A stretch of 64,000 bases of DNA, taken from Providencia rettgeri (GTDB lineage: Bacteria > Pseudomonadota > Gammaproteobacteria > Enterobacterales > Enterobacteriaceae). Position 1 is the first letter of the stretch. Every line of letters begins with the position of its first letter. The DNA lies in contig NZ_CP053896.1 in the NCBI RefSeq assembly GCF_013255915.1, positions 1,550,001 to 1,614,000 of the forward strand, written 5' to 3'. Below are positions 1-8,967 of this stretch, in pieces. The notes under the pieces were generated by a model. It was not told the origin of the DNA. It ran no database searches and saw nothing but the letters and a program-made list of their open reading frames with translations. Both the position numbers and the translations under genes were made by a program.

Positions 1-6
1 CGAAAT

Positions 7-25
7 GATATTGAGAATGATTATC
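7..25. promoter_or_regulatory. Fur box-like sequence
   Basis: By eye 16 of 19 bases match the Fur consensus GATAATGATAATCATTATC. It lies at the very left edge, so the controlled gene may be outside the window to the left. The dehydrogenase gene starting at 180 is the other candidate. Confidence 0.55.
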
Positions 26-179
26 TTTAGAATGATTGCCAATATCAAGTAATTTTCACAATCAAACAACAAAAGAGCCACAAAAAACTAAGTTCGTACG
101 AAAAAACAGCATTAATCTAGTGGTTCCCCACTTACAAGGCTATAATTGAGTTTCTCTATTCATTGCATGGGTGAATAAA

Positions 180-809
180 ATGAAAATATTACTGTTAGGA
201 GCGACAGGGCTTGTGGGAAGTCATGTTTTATCATTGGCACTTGCAGACTCTCGTGTGACTCAGGTGATAGCGCCAACACGACATGCATTAGCAGAACATG
301 AGAAATTACAAGCACCTATTGTTGATTTTAACCATTTACCTGACGAGGCTGCGTTATGGGAAGTCGATGCTGTGATTTGCGCGCTCGGCTCAACCCTCAA
401 AGCCGCTGGTTCAAAGGCGGCATTTCGTCAAGTGGACTACACCTATCCTTTAACCTGTGCAAGGCTAGCCAAAAAATGGGGTTGCTCGACATTTGTATTG
501 ACTTCTGCTTTGGGGTCAAACGCTAAGTCACCTTTTTTTTATAGCCGAGTAAAAGGGCAGCTTGAACAAGATTTAAGATTACTGGGTTTTGATTCTTTAA
601 CTTTAGTTCGCCCGAATGTGATTCATGGTGACCGCCAAAAAGTGCGTTTGGGTGAAGTTGTTGTGATTCGTATTATTTCCTGTCTATCATCTATATTGCC
701 CGCGAGCTGCCAAGTTAGCCCCGCAACAAATATTGCGAAGGCATTATTTGAGGCTGCAATAAATCCCACGAAAGGGGTTCGTGTTATTTCATCTAAACAG
801 CTTATATAA
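180..809 (+). CDS. NAD(P)-binding atypical short-chain dehydrogenase
   Basis: A cytosolic Rossmann-fold protein of 209 residues with GATGLVGS near the N-terminus, the GxxGxxG dinucleotide motif of atypical SDR/HTATIP2-like oxidoreductases. The substrate is not known. A GTG at 171 is also in frame, but the GGGTGA just upstream sits at a good distance for the ATG at 180, so that start is preferred. It stands alone and is followed by the hairpins at 945-1000. A Fur-like box lies about 155 bp upstream, so iron control is possible but unproven. Confidence 0.75.
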   Translation: MKILLLGATGLVGSHVLSLALADSRVTQVIAPTRHALAEHEKLQAPIVDFNHLPDEAALWEVDAVICALGSTLKAAGSKAAFRQVDYTYPLTCARLAKKWGCSTFVLTSALGSNAKSPFFYSRVKGQLEQDLRLLGFDSLTLVRPNVIHGDRQKVRLGEVVVIRIISCLSSILPASCQVSPATNIAKALFEAAINPTKGVRVISSKQLI

Positions 810-944
810 CACTGGCTAGTTCATTTTTGTTGGTTATGTTGTTTTTTGTGTTTCACACACAAAAGCTTCAATTTTATGATGCCTGAAATGCTAACCGATT
901 TAGGAATTACAAAAGTTAATATAGGGTTGGTAAACATACTGATT

Positions 945-971
945 GATGACAAACATATTATGTTTGTCATC
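945..971. repeat. Perfect inverted repeat, 12-bp arms
   Basis: GATGACAAACAT and its exact complement are separated by three bases. It lies directly before the terminator at 977-998 in the convergent gap. It may be a second terminator arm or a protein-binding palindrome. Confidence 0.6.
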
Positions 972-976
972 AACCT

Positions 977-1000
977 AAAGCCCACAAATGTGGGCTTTTA
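977..1000. terminator. Bidirectional rho-independent terminator
   Basis: AAAGCCCACA pairs with TGTGGGCTTT, with A and T runs on both sides. It separates the plus-strand dehydrogenase from the minus-strand operon that ends at 1012, so it can serve both. Confidence 0.75.
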
Positions 1001-1011
1001 CTCTTCGAAGG

Positions 1012-1956
1012 TTACCCCTGAATCTGTGCTAATGAACCGTATAAATCATAAAGTGTTTCATATTCATCTTGCTGATAAAATCGAATTTTATCCCAACAAA
1101 ATTGCTTAGCGACTTCCACGGTAAAGCGTGTTGCATCGATTAACTCACTTTCATAACTTGCACCTGTTTCACTACCGGGGACAATCGATTTAGCCGTAAT
1201 GGCAAGGCCAACAACAGGTGCCTGTGTTGCAATATGCGGTTGCATTATAGAATTAAAGTGATAAACACCGTTATCATAAGGAGAAATGTCTTGTGTGGTG
1301 ATAGGAAACGTCTTTGCCACATCTCCTGTTGCATACTCCAGTAAGCGAACTAAATCAGGTGCGACGCGTAAAATATAGCCTTGCATAGCCGTGGGAGAAA
1401 TCGCAATCCCTCGGTGCTTAATGATGCTGTTTCCCTTTGATGTATCGATGGATAAAATAGCATCCATCTGTTTATCGACTTCATATTGGTTCATGGTATT
1501 AGATGAAACTGGCATCCCCATAAAATCGACAGGGTCATGAGGAGTAATCGAAACATGCGTGGCGATATGAGAGCTAATTATTACGTCCCCTTTTAGGCTC
1601 TGTCCCTTTGCCGCCATATCCAACAACTTCATCGCGCTGGCAAAAGCGACAATTGACCCATCAGCATCAGAAACTATTCCAATACGATTCGGTTGTGCCT
1701 GTTGTGCACCTAAACGACCGATAATGCCTAAAGTCGGGTAAGTGCCTCCTCGGTGTTTGCCCTCAGAGCCTGGGATTAATACTTTTATAAAATGGCATAA
1801 CTGACTTGTATCCTCTGGGGATTCATAAGGAATAGAAGTAACAGTGATGATGGCATCATTTGAGCCAACAGAATGAAGTAGCGCTGCCATTTTTTCGCCA
1901 TCAACATCAGGGGTGTCTAATAAGTCATAAACTTGGCTTAGATAATTCAAAGACAT
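1012..1956 (-). CDS. DUF1177 family protein
   Basis: A 314-residue protein that I recognise as DUF1177, a family without an agreed function. It has no signal peptide or membrane segment. Conserved-looking polar stretches include ISSHIATHVSITPHDPVDFM in the middle, whose His and Asp residues could bind metal, and SIVPGSETGASYE near the end. It is the last gene of the iclR-OPT-PLP enzyme-pepE operon and its stop-start spacing with pepE is essentially zero. The context suggests a hydrolase or accessory step in breaking down the peptide-like substrate taken up by the OPT carrier. That role is inference only. Confidence 0.75.
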   Translation of the reverse strand: MSLNYLSQVYDLLDTPDVDGEKMAALLHSVGSNDAIITVTSIPYESPEDTSQLCHFIKVLIPGSEGKHRGGTYPTLGIIGRLGAQQAQPNRIGIVSDADGSIVAFASAMKLLDMAAKGQSLKGDVIISSHIATHVSITPHDPVDFMGMPVSSNTMNQYEVDKQMDAILSIDTSKGNSIIKHRGIAISPTAMQGYILRVAPDLVRLLEYATGDVAKTFPITTQDISPYDNGVYHFNSIMQPHIATQAPVVGLAITAKSIVPGSETGASYESELIDATRFTVEVAKQFCWDKIRFYQQDEYETLYDLYGSLAQIQG

Positions 1957-2681
1957 TATTGCACTCCTTTAATAATATTTAATTTGAATGGCTTGTTGGT
2001 AGCAATTTCTTCAATCTTATTAGGTCCCCGTAACCATAGGGCATTTTGCTCACCTAAAATGGTGCCATGGTGGTTTTCAATAAATAATGCAGTTCCTTCA
2101 TATAGTGCGATCAATTCTTCCATGGGGTTAATCGTTAAAAACTCATTTAATCTCTCTTCACGACTTTCCCCATTATGGCCAATTGGTTTACCAGAAATAA
2201 AATGCGGGTTAATTTGAAATGGGCAAATATTCAGCGCACTAAATGTAGGGGGTTGGACAATTGGCATATCATTGGTGGTGCGAATACTCGGTGTTGCAAC
2301 ATTACTGCCTGCACTCCATCCCATATAGGGAATGCTTTCATATTTAACTCGTTGTGAAATCAGCTCCACTATGTTGGCATCATATAGGCGTTTTAATAAG
2401 GCAAAGGTATTTCCGCCGCCAATAGCAATCGCTTGTGCTTGTTTAACTGCCGCAACAGGGTCGCTAAAGTGATGAATTGATGTTAATTCATAACCTAAAG
2501 CATTAAATACCGGTTTTACAATTGCTTCAAAATCATCAAAACTGAATGTAACTGCGGCATAAGGAATAAATAGAATATTTTGTTTTTTATGTTGTAATAA
2601 ACGATGGATTTGTTCGCCCGCATGTTGTAAATAATTCATATTCCCCATACGTGAACTACTCATTAATAACGCATTAGTCAT
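1956..2681 (-). CDS. pepE: Dipeptidase E (alpha-aspartyl dipeptidase)
   Basis: A 241-residue S51-family serine peptidase that cleaves Asp-X dipeptides in the cytosol. The nucleophile motif GWSAGSN places Ser123. Asp138 in TTNDMP and His160 in INPHF stand at the spacing of the Salmonella PepE triad (Ser120, Asp135, His157). The start overlaps the end of the upstream PLP-enzyme gene by 8 bp, so translation is probably coupled. Placed with an OPT transporter, it suggests that the imported substrate is an aspartyl (or similar) peptide. Confidence 0.88.
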   Translation of the reverse strand: MTNALLMSSSRMGNMNYLQHAGEQIHRLLQHKKQNILFIPYAAVTFSFDDFEAIVKPVFNALGYELTSIHHFSDPVAAVKQAQAIAIGGGNTFALLKRLYDANIVELISQRVKYESIPYMGWSAGSNVATPSIRTTNDMPIVQPPTFSALNICPFQINPHFISGKPIGHNGESREERLNEFLTINPMEELIALYEGTALFIENHHGTILGEQNALWLRGPNKIEEIATNKPFKLNIIKGVQ

Positions 2682-3879
2682 TGCTATATTCCTTTTTGAT
2701 TTTTTTTATTGAATTAATTAATAAATCGATTTCTTTTTCACTATTAAAATAATGAATTGATAAGCGGGCCATTTTTTCTATTTGATAGAACTTTAAAATA
2801 GCGGTTGCCATAAAGTGACCTGATTCAATAATGATATTTTTAGCTTCTAATTTTTGCATTAATACATCAGAGGGGATTCCGTTAATATTAAATGGAATTA
2901 TTCCTATTCGCTGGTGGCTATTATTAGGGCCATAAATTTCGACACCAGAAAGTTGAGATAATTGCTGCATCGCATATTGAGTGAGTGTTTGGTTGCGATT
3001 CTCAATTTGTTCAATACCGATATTTACAGCATAGTCTAAAGCCGAATCTAAACTAATAATGGCCGGAACATTTGGGCAGCCCGCTTCAAAGCGTTTTGCT
3101 GTTTGAGGCAGAATAACGTCTCCTGTTTGTGGGTCAATTGAGCTATTCCACCAACCGACCAGTGTGGGGGTTAATGATGGTACCAATGATTCACGAACAA
3201 ACAGAATTCCACTGCCTTCTATCGCTCTTAACCCTTTTCGGCCACATGATGACATAAAGTCACATTGCCATTTTTGAACATTAACGTTATACATTCCAAT
3301 GGCTTGTGAAGCACTAATATGGCTAAGTACACCATGCTTTCTGGCTATCTCACAAATAGCCTGCACAGGTTGAATTACCCCAGTTATGTTAGATAGCGCA
3401 ACGAAACTGATGAGCTTTGTCTTAGAGGTTATCGCTTGCTCGATAGATTCAGGTGAAAGGACACCATAGCTATCCGCACTCACCTTAATAATTTTTATTC
3501 CTTTTTCATGCGCTAACAGTTGCCAAATTGCAATATTGCTGAGCATCTCAGTATCCGGAATTATCACTTCATCGCCAGCTTGCCAAGAAATACCTCTAGC
3601 AATCAAGCTGATAGATTCTGTGCCATTTTTGGTAAATGCAATTTCACTGGGCTTTGCACCGATAAATGCGGCCAATTTTTGTCGACAAATTTCAACTTGC
3701 TCATAGGTTTGCTTGCGGAAGCTCGGTAAATAAGTCCCTTGCTCTGCGGTTTTATCAAGATAGCGCTTTACTGCGTCTATTACCGGTTTTGGCGGTGGCG
3801 CAGCGGCTCCCGTATCAAAATAAGCGTAATGTTGTGAAACTAGAGTGTCTTTTTGCACTTGCGACCAGATATTCGTCAT
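2674..3879 (-). CDS. Class V aminotransferase-fold PLP enzyme
   Basis: A 401-residue protein with the cysteine desulfurase/isopenicillin N epimerase fold. The PLP lysine is probably Lys215 in SSCGRKGL. The cofactor-phosphate region is at KNGTESIS (84-91). The residue that normally pairs with the pyridine nitrogen, Asp in the family motif D-x-x-Q, is Ser189 here (ISASQ). That would change the chemistry or weaken activity. The gene is 17 bp downstream of the OPT transporter and overlaps pepE. Possible activities are lyase, epimerase or desulfurase action on an amino acid freed from the peptide. The exact reaction cannot be told. Confidence 0.75.
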   Translation of the reverse strand: MTNIWSQVQKDTLVSQHYAYFDTGAAAPPPKPVIDAVKRYLDKTAEQGTYLPSFRKQTYEQVEICRQKLAAFIGAKPSEIAFTKNGTESISLIARGISWQAGDEVIIPDTEMLSNIAIWQLLAHEKGIKIIKVSADSYGVLSPESIEQAITSKTKLISFVALSNITGVIQPVQAICEIARKHGVLSHISASQAIGMYNVNVQKWQCDFMSSCGRKGLRAIEGSGILFVRESLVPSLTPTLVGWWNSSIDPQTGDVILPQTAKRFEAGCPNVPAIISLDSALDYAVNIGIEQIENRNQTLTQYAMQQLSQLSGVEIYGPNNSHQRIGIIPFNINGIPSDVLMQKLEAKNIIIESGHFMATAILKFYQIEKMARLSIHYFNSEKEIDLLINSIKKIKKEYSND

Positions 3880-3896
3880 TATTATTCCCTATAAAG

Positions 3897-5525
3897 TTAT
3901 TTAGCCCAGAAGGAAAGCAGTTTCGCTTTGAGGGTTGGCAGGAATGCTTTAGCCGTGGAGTAAAGAGCATCGCCAGCAATAAGCCCACCAGCGAAAGTTG
4001 AAATTTTATCGGAACTGATATTGAAGAAACGCTCAATGATAATTCGAACCGCGAGTGCAGTAAGAACCGTCCAACCTGCAATAGGGTAGTTAATCATCAA
4101 GCCAGTTGAGAAGAGTACGCCAATCTGGTTTTTAGCACCGCCAATTAACTGAATGATGGCACCCGGTATGGCCCACAATAACAACATCATTGCCACATTT
4201 GAGGAGCTTCCTGCTTGGATCGTAGCGGCATAAAGCCTTGATGCAGGAACGATTTTGTCTTGTTCGAAATAAAAATCGTAGGTAAGTGCAACCACCACCA
4301 AGGCGCAGCAAAAACCGATAATAGCGGCAAAATATTGTTGTTTTCTCCCATAATGTTCTGCAGATTGGTTTTTACCATAACCGCGGATCATAAATCCCGT
4401 TTTTAGGTCAAAACCCATATCGGCAAAAGCAGGGCCTGTCGCGGCACAAAACCCAACTAAAACGGCCAATGCTTCGGGGGGAAACCCCAGTAAAATACCA
4501 ATCATCAATGAGATAAGAGCTGCTGCAGTTGCAGGAAACCAGCCAGAATGCATCGCAGCCATACCTACAATCATCTCTTGGATTAAAGCGGCTAAGGTCG
4601 CAAAAATGAGGAATCCAATAAGTTGTGGCAATGTCATAGTGACAAATATTTGACTAATAAATGTGAGTGCTAATGCGGTTAAAAAGTAGAACGTTGCCCC
4701 TTTGATTAAGGTTGACTTGATACGTTTGCTACTTTGGCGTAATTCATCACTATCTTCGCTTTGTTGCTGACTATCTTTCTTGTTGCGAAATACAATGGCT
4801 CCGATTTGGATTAATGCGACGATACCTGCACCAATCATCACACCGTGTGGGACATAGTTTTCATATAAATTATAAGTAATTAGCCCTGACTCAGAAAAAC
4901 CGCGAATGAGAAGTCCAACAGCAAACATGAATAACGCGAAAATACTGCCAATCAACGCGATCCCTGCGGATGCCATTGGGATACCAAAACTTGCACCGAT
5001 GGCTCCAGCAGCAAAGCCTGTCAGCAATGCGCCAAGCCGCTTTCCACCTTTATTTCCTGCCCACAAAGTTTCTGCGGTGGCAACACCGGCAGGCCAAGAT
5101 GCACTGGCAGGATAGGCGCGGGTATTAAACAAGCCATATAAAATCGTGCCATCAATGATAATCGCAACGAAAGCTCCAGCCATCATCGGATAAATTAATT
5201 CAGGCATACCCAATACCCAAGGCACACCAATGGCTACTATTAAACCATTTGCTGCAGCAAAGGTTGCTGCAGAGATGCTAGTTTGAATTAAATTTTGCGC
5301 ATCGATAAATTTAAATGATGCGAATATAGAAAGTGGGACACGAGATAATAAAATGGCGAGAACAGCACCGATAATTGATGTGTTTGCGGAGATACCTAGT
5401 GTGACAATAATCTGAATACCAATAATAGCACCAACAAAAGATAATATAATTATTGCGATGAGTAGTGCTGGAGAAAAAATAGATACACGTACCTCAGTAT
5501 CATTTTTATCATGAGATATATTCAT
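3897..5525 (-). CDS. OPT-family oligopeptide/metal-chelate transporter
   Basis: A 542-residue polytopic inner-membrane protein with about 14 hydrophobic segments and a short charged loop (KKDSQQQSEDSDE) near residue 255. The region KTGFMIRGYGKNQSAEHYGRKQQ fits the OPT family, which imports small peptides or metal-nicotianamine-like chelates by proton symport. It is the first structural gene after the iclR regulator, with a 63-bp gap, and is followed by a PLP enzyme and a dipeptidase. The substrate is therefore probably a peptide or amino-acid conjugate. Confidence 0.85.
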   Translation of the reverse strand: MNISHDKNDTEVRVSIFSPALLIAIIILSFVGAIIGIQIIVTLGISANTSIIGAVLAILLSRVPLSIFASFKFIDAQNLIQTSISAATFAAANGLIVAIGVPWVLGMPELIYPMMAGAFVAIIIDGTILYGLFNTRAYPASASWPAGVATAETLWAGNKGGKRLGALLTGFAAGAIGASFGIPMASAGIALIGSIFALFMFAVGLLIRGFSESGLITYNLYENYVPHGVMIGAGIVALIQIGAIVFRNKKDSQQQSEDSDELRQSSKRIKSTLIKGATFYFLTALALTFISQIFVTMTLPQLIGFLIFATLAALIQEMIVGMAAMHSGWFPATAAALISLMIGILLGFPPEALAVLVGFCAATGPAFADMGFDLKTGFMIRGYGKNQSAEHYGRKQQYFAAIIGFCCALVVVALTYDFYFEQDKIVPASRLYAATIQAGSSSNVAMMLLLWAIPGAIIQLIGGAKNQIGVLFSTGLMINYPIAGWTVLTALAVRIIIERFFNISSDKISTFAGGLIAGDALYSTAKAFLPTLKAKLLSFWAK

Positions 5526-5588
5526 AGAGTTACCTATTTTATTTTAATAATTAATAACTGCTTTTTATCTTATTATTTCACCATGGAT

Positions 5589-6302
5589 TTAAAATATGGT
5601 AGATAATTTACTGGCTGTGGATTTTAATAATGGATAATACTCGGTTAAATTTTTACTTTGGCTTGATGCTGCAATGCATAACGAGCCTAATACCCCTTTT
5701 TCAAAAGAAAATATAGGAACGGATAACCCTTGTGTTCCTGCTAAATAAGCTTCTTTTGAATATGCATATCCTTCTTCAGCATAGAGACTTAATTGCTTTT
5801 TTAATAAGGTGTTATTTTGCAAATTATGTTTAGAAAGATATTCATCAATATATGAAATATCCATTGAGCTTAAAATGATTTGTGTAAATGGGGCTTCATG
5901 CAAGCTCAACGCTTCTCCTTCTTTAGATGTAAAGCGGATAAGATGGTCACTTTCTAAAATGAAATTACAAATAGCGATATCATTGTAACGGCGATAAATA
6001 AATATGGTTTCATGTGTTTTATCAGCGAGAGGGCGTAAGTAGTCACTCGCTAATTGTGAAAACTGGCGTGTGTTATTGGCTAAATGACCGATTTCAATAC
6101 ACCGCAAGCCTAATAAATATTCTTTATTTTTATTTTTTTGTAAGAAACCTTGCTCTTCTAGAATATTAAAACCCCGCTGTACGACGGAAGGGCTCTTATC
6201 AAGATGACGAGCTAACTCACGTACTCCCCATATGGGCTTGTTGATTGAAAAGTAATCTAACAAGGTTAATACGAAACCAGCAGATTGTAGTCGGTTATTC
6301 AT
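5589..6302 (-). CDS. IclR-family transcriptional regulator
   Basis: 237 residues. An N-terminal winged helix-turn-helix (about 1-65, with the recognition region SPSVVQRGFNILEEQGF) is followed by an IclR effector domain. It is the promoter-proximal gene of the OPT operon and is transcribed in the same direction, so it probably controls that operon and itself. The inverted repeat TGTTCC/GGAACA at 6351-6369, about 50 bp upstream of the start, is a candidate operator. Confidence 0.85.
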   Translation of the reverse strand: MNNRLQSAGFVLTLLDYFSINKPIWGVRELARHLDKSPSVVQRGFNILEEQGFLQKNKNKEYLLGLRCIEIGHLANNTRQFSQLASDYLRPLADKTHETIFIYRRYNDIAICNFILESDHLIRFTSKEGEALSLHEAPFTQIILSSMDISYIDEYLSKHNLQNNTLLKKQLSLYAEEGYAYSKEAYLAGTQGLSVPIFSFEKGVLGSLCIAASSQSKNLTEYYPLLKSTASKLSTIF

Positions 6303-6796
6303 AGCTTCCCCTGTTTATAATTAATTGAATTAGCACTATTGTTATATTTTTGTTCCTTATACGGGAACAGTGTGCCGTTTGGTAATACAAACATATTTAG
6401 ATGAAACAATATGCAAAGTAAATGGTTTGTTGCATCTGTGTTAAGTAGGTCACTAAAACAGTTCTTATCATTTATCTTTTTTTTCTTGCTTTCTCTATAA
6501 CTATTTGAAGTTAATCTATTTTTTTTAGTATTTAGCTGTTCCTACTAGCGAAACAATCAAAAGGACGCAAATGGATAAATGAGTTATTGGTGAAAACAGG
6601 AGAATTTGTTTACCTTGAATGATCTTTTCCTGATGCGATTTATTTATGTGAGAAATAGATTATTTTATATTTTTGTGTAAACGTTTACACTAAGTCGAGA
6701 TTGATCACAGAATCTTATCTAAACTCGTTGTTATACTCCGTAGCAATGACAAGTAGGAAGACAGAATGCAATTTAAGCAGTATTGGGGGAAGAGAG
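6303..6796. promoter_or_regulatory. Divergent control region, iclR operon / galETKM
   Basis: Nearly 500 AT-rich bases between two divergent operons. It holds the TGTTCC-N7-GGAACA repeat at 6351-6369 on the iclR side and the GalR-type operator at 6675-6690 on the gal side. A weak CRP-like right half (TCACA) lies near 6704-6710. I see no other gene in it; the 32-codon in-frame extension upstream of the galE ATG looks untranslated. Confidence 0.6.
6675..6690. promoter_or_regulatory. GalR/GalS operator upstream of galE
   Basis: GTGTAAACGTTTACAC is a perfect 16-bp palindrome that fits the GalR/GalS consensus GTGTAANCGNTTACAC. It lies about 107 bp before the galE start and is the obvious control site of galETKM. 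Confidence 0.88.
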
Positions 6797-7822
6797 ATGC
6801 AACAGGTTGAAATTCTCGTTACAGGCGGGCTTGGGTATATTGGTAGTCATACTTGTGTTCAATTGATAAAGGCTGGGCTATCACCAGTTATTATTGATAA
6901 TTTGTGTAATGCAAAGCTAGAAGTGCTTAATCGTATTGAAAGATTAACCGGTGTGCGCCCAGTATTTTATCAGTGTGATGTTCGAAATGAGCAACAGCTA
7001 GCTCACATTTTTTCTTCTCATCAATTTCATTCAGTTATTCATTTTGCAGGGCTAAAAGCGGTTGGTGAATCAGTAGAAAACCCGCTTAGATACTATGATG
7101 TTAATTTCAATGGGACATTGGTATTAATGCGCTGTATGCAGGAAGCGAACGTGAAAAGTTTGATTTTTAGTTCGTCAGCAACGGTATATGGCGAGCCCAG
7201 TCGTTTACCTATCACCGAAGAGTTCCCAACGGGTAATACACAAAGCCCTTATGGCACCAGCAAGTATATGGTTGAGCGTTGTTTATCTGATTTATTTCAC
7301 TCAGACCCGTTATGGTCATTAACATTATTACGTTATTTCAACCCAGTAGGTGCTCATCCATCAGGTTTGATGGGCGAAGACCCACAAGGGATCCCAAATA
7401 ATTTAACACCTTATATAACCCAAGTTGCGGTAGGAAAAAGAGAAAAATTGGTGATTTATGGAAACGATTACCCTACGGTGGATGGAACGGGGGTTCGGGA
7501 TTATATTCATGTCATGGATTTAGCTGATGGCCATGTTGCCGCTCTACAAAAGGTTGGTAATCAAGCAGGGGTACATTGCTACAATTTGGGCACGGGTAAC
7601 GGCACTAGTGTTTTGCAAATGTTACATGCATTTGAAAAAGCAGTTGGAAAAGCCATTCCTTATGTGATTGAACCACGTCGTGCTGGGGATATTGCGGAAT
7701 ACTGGTCAACACCAGAAAAAGCGCACCATGAACTAGGATGGCAAGCGGAGCGAACTCTTGAGGATATGGCGACTGACAGTTGGCGTTGGCAATCAAATAA
7801 TCCCAATGGTTATGAAGTTTAG
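6797..7822 (+). CDS. galE: UDP-glucose 4-epimerase
   Basis: A 341-residue cytosolic SDR that interconverts UDP-galactose and UDP-glucose, the last step of the Leloir pathway. The NAD motif GGLGYIG is at 10-16. The catalytic Ser is in SSSATVYG and the Tyr/Lys pair in SPYGTSKYMVE. An upstream in-frame ATG at 6701 exists, but the strong GGGGGAAGAGAG ribosome site and the family length (E. coli 338) fix the start at 6797. First gene of galETKM. Confidence 0.95.
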   Translation: MQQVEILVTGGLGYIGSHTCVQLIKAGLSPVIIDNLCNAKLEVLNRIERLTGVRPVFYQCDVRNEQQLAHIFSSHQFHSVIHFAGLKAVGESVENPLRYYDVNFNGTLVLMRCMQEANVKSLIFSSSATVYGEPSRLPITEEFPTGNTQSPYGTSKYMVERCLSDLFHSDPLWSLTLLRYFNPVGAHPSGLMGEDPQGIPNNLTPYITQVAVGKREKLVIYGNDYPTVDGTGVRDYIHVMDLADGHVAALQKVGNQAGVHCYNLGTGNGTSVLQMLHAFEKAVGKAIPYVIEPRRAGDIAEYWSTPEKAHHELGWQAERTLEDMATDSWRWQSNNPNGYEV

Positions 7823-7834
7823 GAGATGCATGAG

Positions 7835-8899
7835 ATGAATATTTTGCCTTTTAACCCTTCGGATTGCCCTCATCGTCGCTATAACCCATTAACAGGCCAG
7901 TGGGTGTTAGTGTCCCCTCATCGAGCAAAACGCCCGTGGAGCGGCAAAGATGAAAAACCATCAATAGAAAATTTACCTCAATATGATGAGCATTGCTTCT
8001 TGTGCCCTGGCAATACACGGGTTTCCGGGGAAGTGAATCCTAACTACCAAGGGACTTATGTATTCCAAAATGACCATGGTGCGTTATTAGCACAACCCTG
8101 CGCCCAACCTGATAATCAATCTGAATTGTTTCAATCACAATCGGTGAGTGGGGTTAGTCGAGTGATTTGCTTTTCGCCTGATCACAGTAAAACACTGCCA
8201 GAGCTGTCTGTACCTGAAATTGAAGGTGTTATCGAAACATGGCGGCAACAAGTTGCTGAGTTAAGTGAACGTTATGCTTGGGTTCAGGTTTTTGAAAATA
8301 AAGGGGAAATAATGGGGTGTTCTCAACCGCATCCTCATGGACAAATTTGGGCAAGTGATTTTTTACCGAATGAAATTGCACGTAAGGACCATTTTCTCAC
8401 GCAATATTATCAACGTCATGGCAGCAACTTATTAATTGACTATATTAAAGCTGAGCAACAAGATGGCTCACGAATTGTTGTTGAAACTGAAGAATGGATT
8501 GCACTTGTTCCTTATTGGGCAGCTTGGCCATTTGAAACCCTGTTATTGCCAAAACAGCATATTCGCCGTATGGATGAAATGAATGAAGCCATTCGTGCAG
8601 ACCTTGCTGTTGCGCTAAAAAAACTCACAAGCCGTTACGATAATCTATTTCATTGCTCTTTCCCATATTCAATGGGATGGCACTTTGCACCTTTTATTAA
8701 TGAAAGCCAAAGTATCGATCACTGGCAACTACATGCCTTATTTTATCCGCCATTACTGCGCTCAGCGACGGTAAAAAAATTCATGGTGGGGTATGAAATG
8801 TTAGCTGAAACTCAGCGAGACCTGACACCAGAACAGGCCGCACAACGTTTACGTGATGTGAGTGACTGCCATTATAAACAAAGTCAAACTACTAAATAA
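7835..8899 (+). CDS. galT: Galactose-1-phosphate uridylyltransferase
   Basis: A 354-residue HIT-superfamily enzyme that moves UMP from UDP-glucose to galactose-1-phosphate. The active-site motif HPHGQ at about 166-170 carries the nucleophilic His, and CFLCPGN near residue 55 holds zinc-ligand cysteines as in E. coli GalT. An ATG at 7826 is also in frame, but AGGAG at 7821-7825 touches it and is well spaced for the ATG at 7835. The ribosome site overlaps the galE stop, so the two are translationally linked. Confidence 0.95.
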   Translation: MNILPFNPSDCPHRRYNPLTGQWVLVSPHRAKRPWSGKDEKPSIENLPQYDEHCFLCPGNTRVSGEVNPNYQGTYVFQNDHGALLAQPCAQPDNQSELFQSQSVSGVSRVICFSPDHSKTLPELSVPEIEGVIETWRQQVAELSERYAWVQVFENKGEIMGCSQPHPHGQIWASDFLPNEIARKDHFLTQYYQRHGSNLLIDYIKAEQQDGSRIVVETEEWIALVPYWAAWPFETLLLPKQHIRRMDEMNEAIRADLAVALKKLTSRYDNLFHCSFPYSMGWHFAPFINESQSIDHWQLHALFYPPLLRSATVKKFMVGYEMLAETQRDLTPEQAAQRLRDVSDCHYKQSQTTK

Positions 8900-8967
8900 T
8901 TCATCAAATTATAATTAACTTAGCTGTTTGCTGGGTTAACCAAATTACGCATTAAGGATAATTAAAA

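Noticed and set aside
846-1109. 87-codon plus-strand frame
   Set aside because: It contains the two hairpins at 945-1000 and its end overlaps the DUF1177 gene on the other strand. No ribosome site.
6701-6796. 32-codon N-terminal extension of galE
   Set aside because: No ribosome site at 6701; the strong site before 6797 and family length decide the start.
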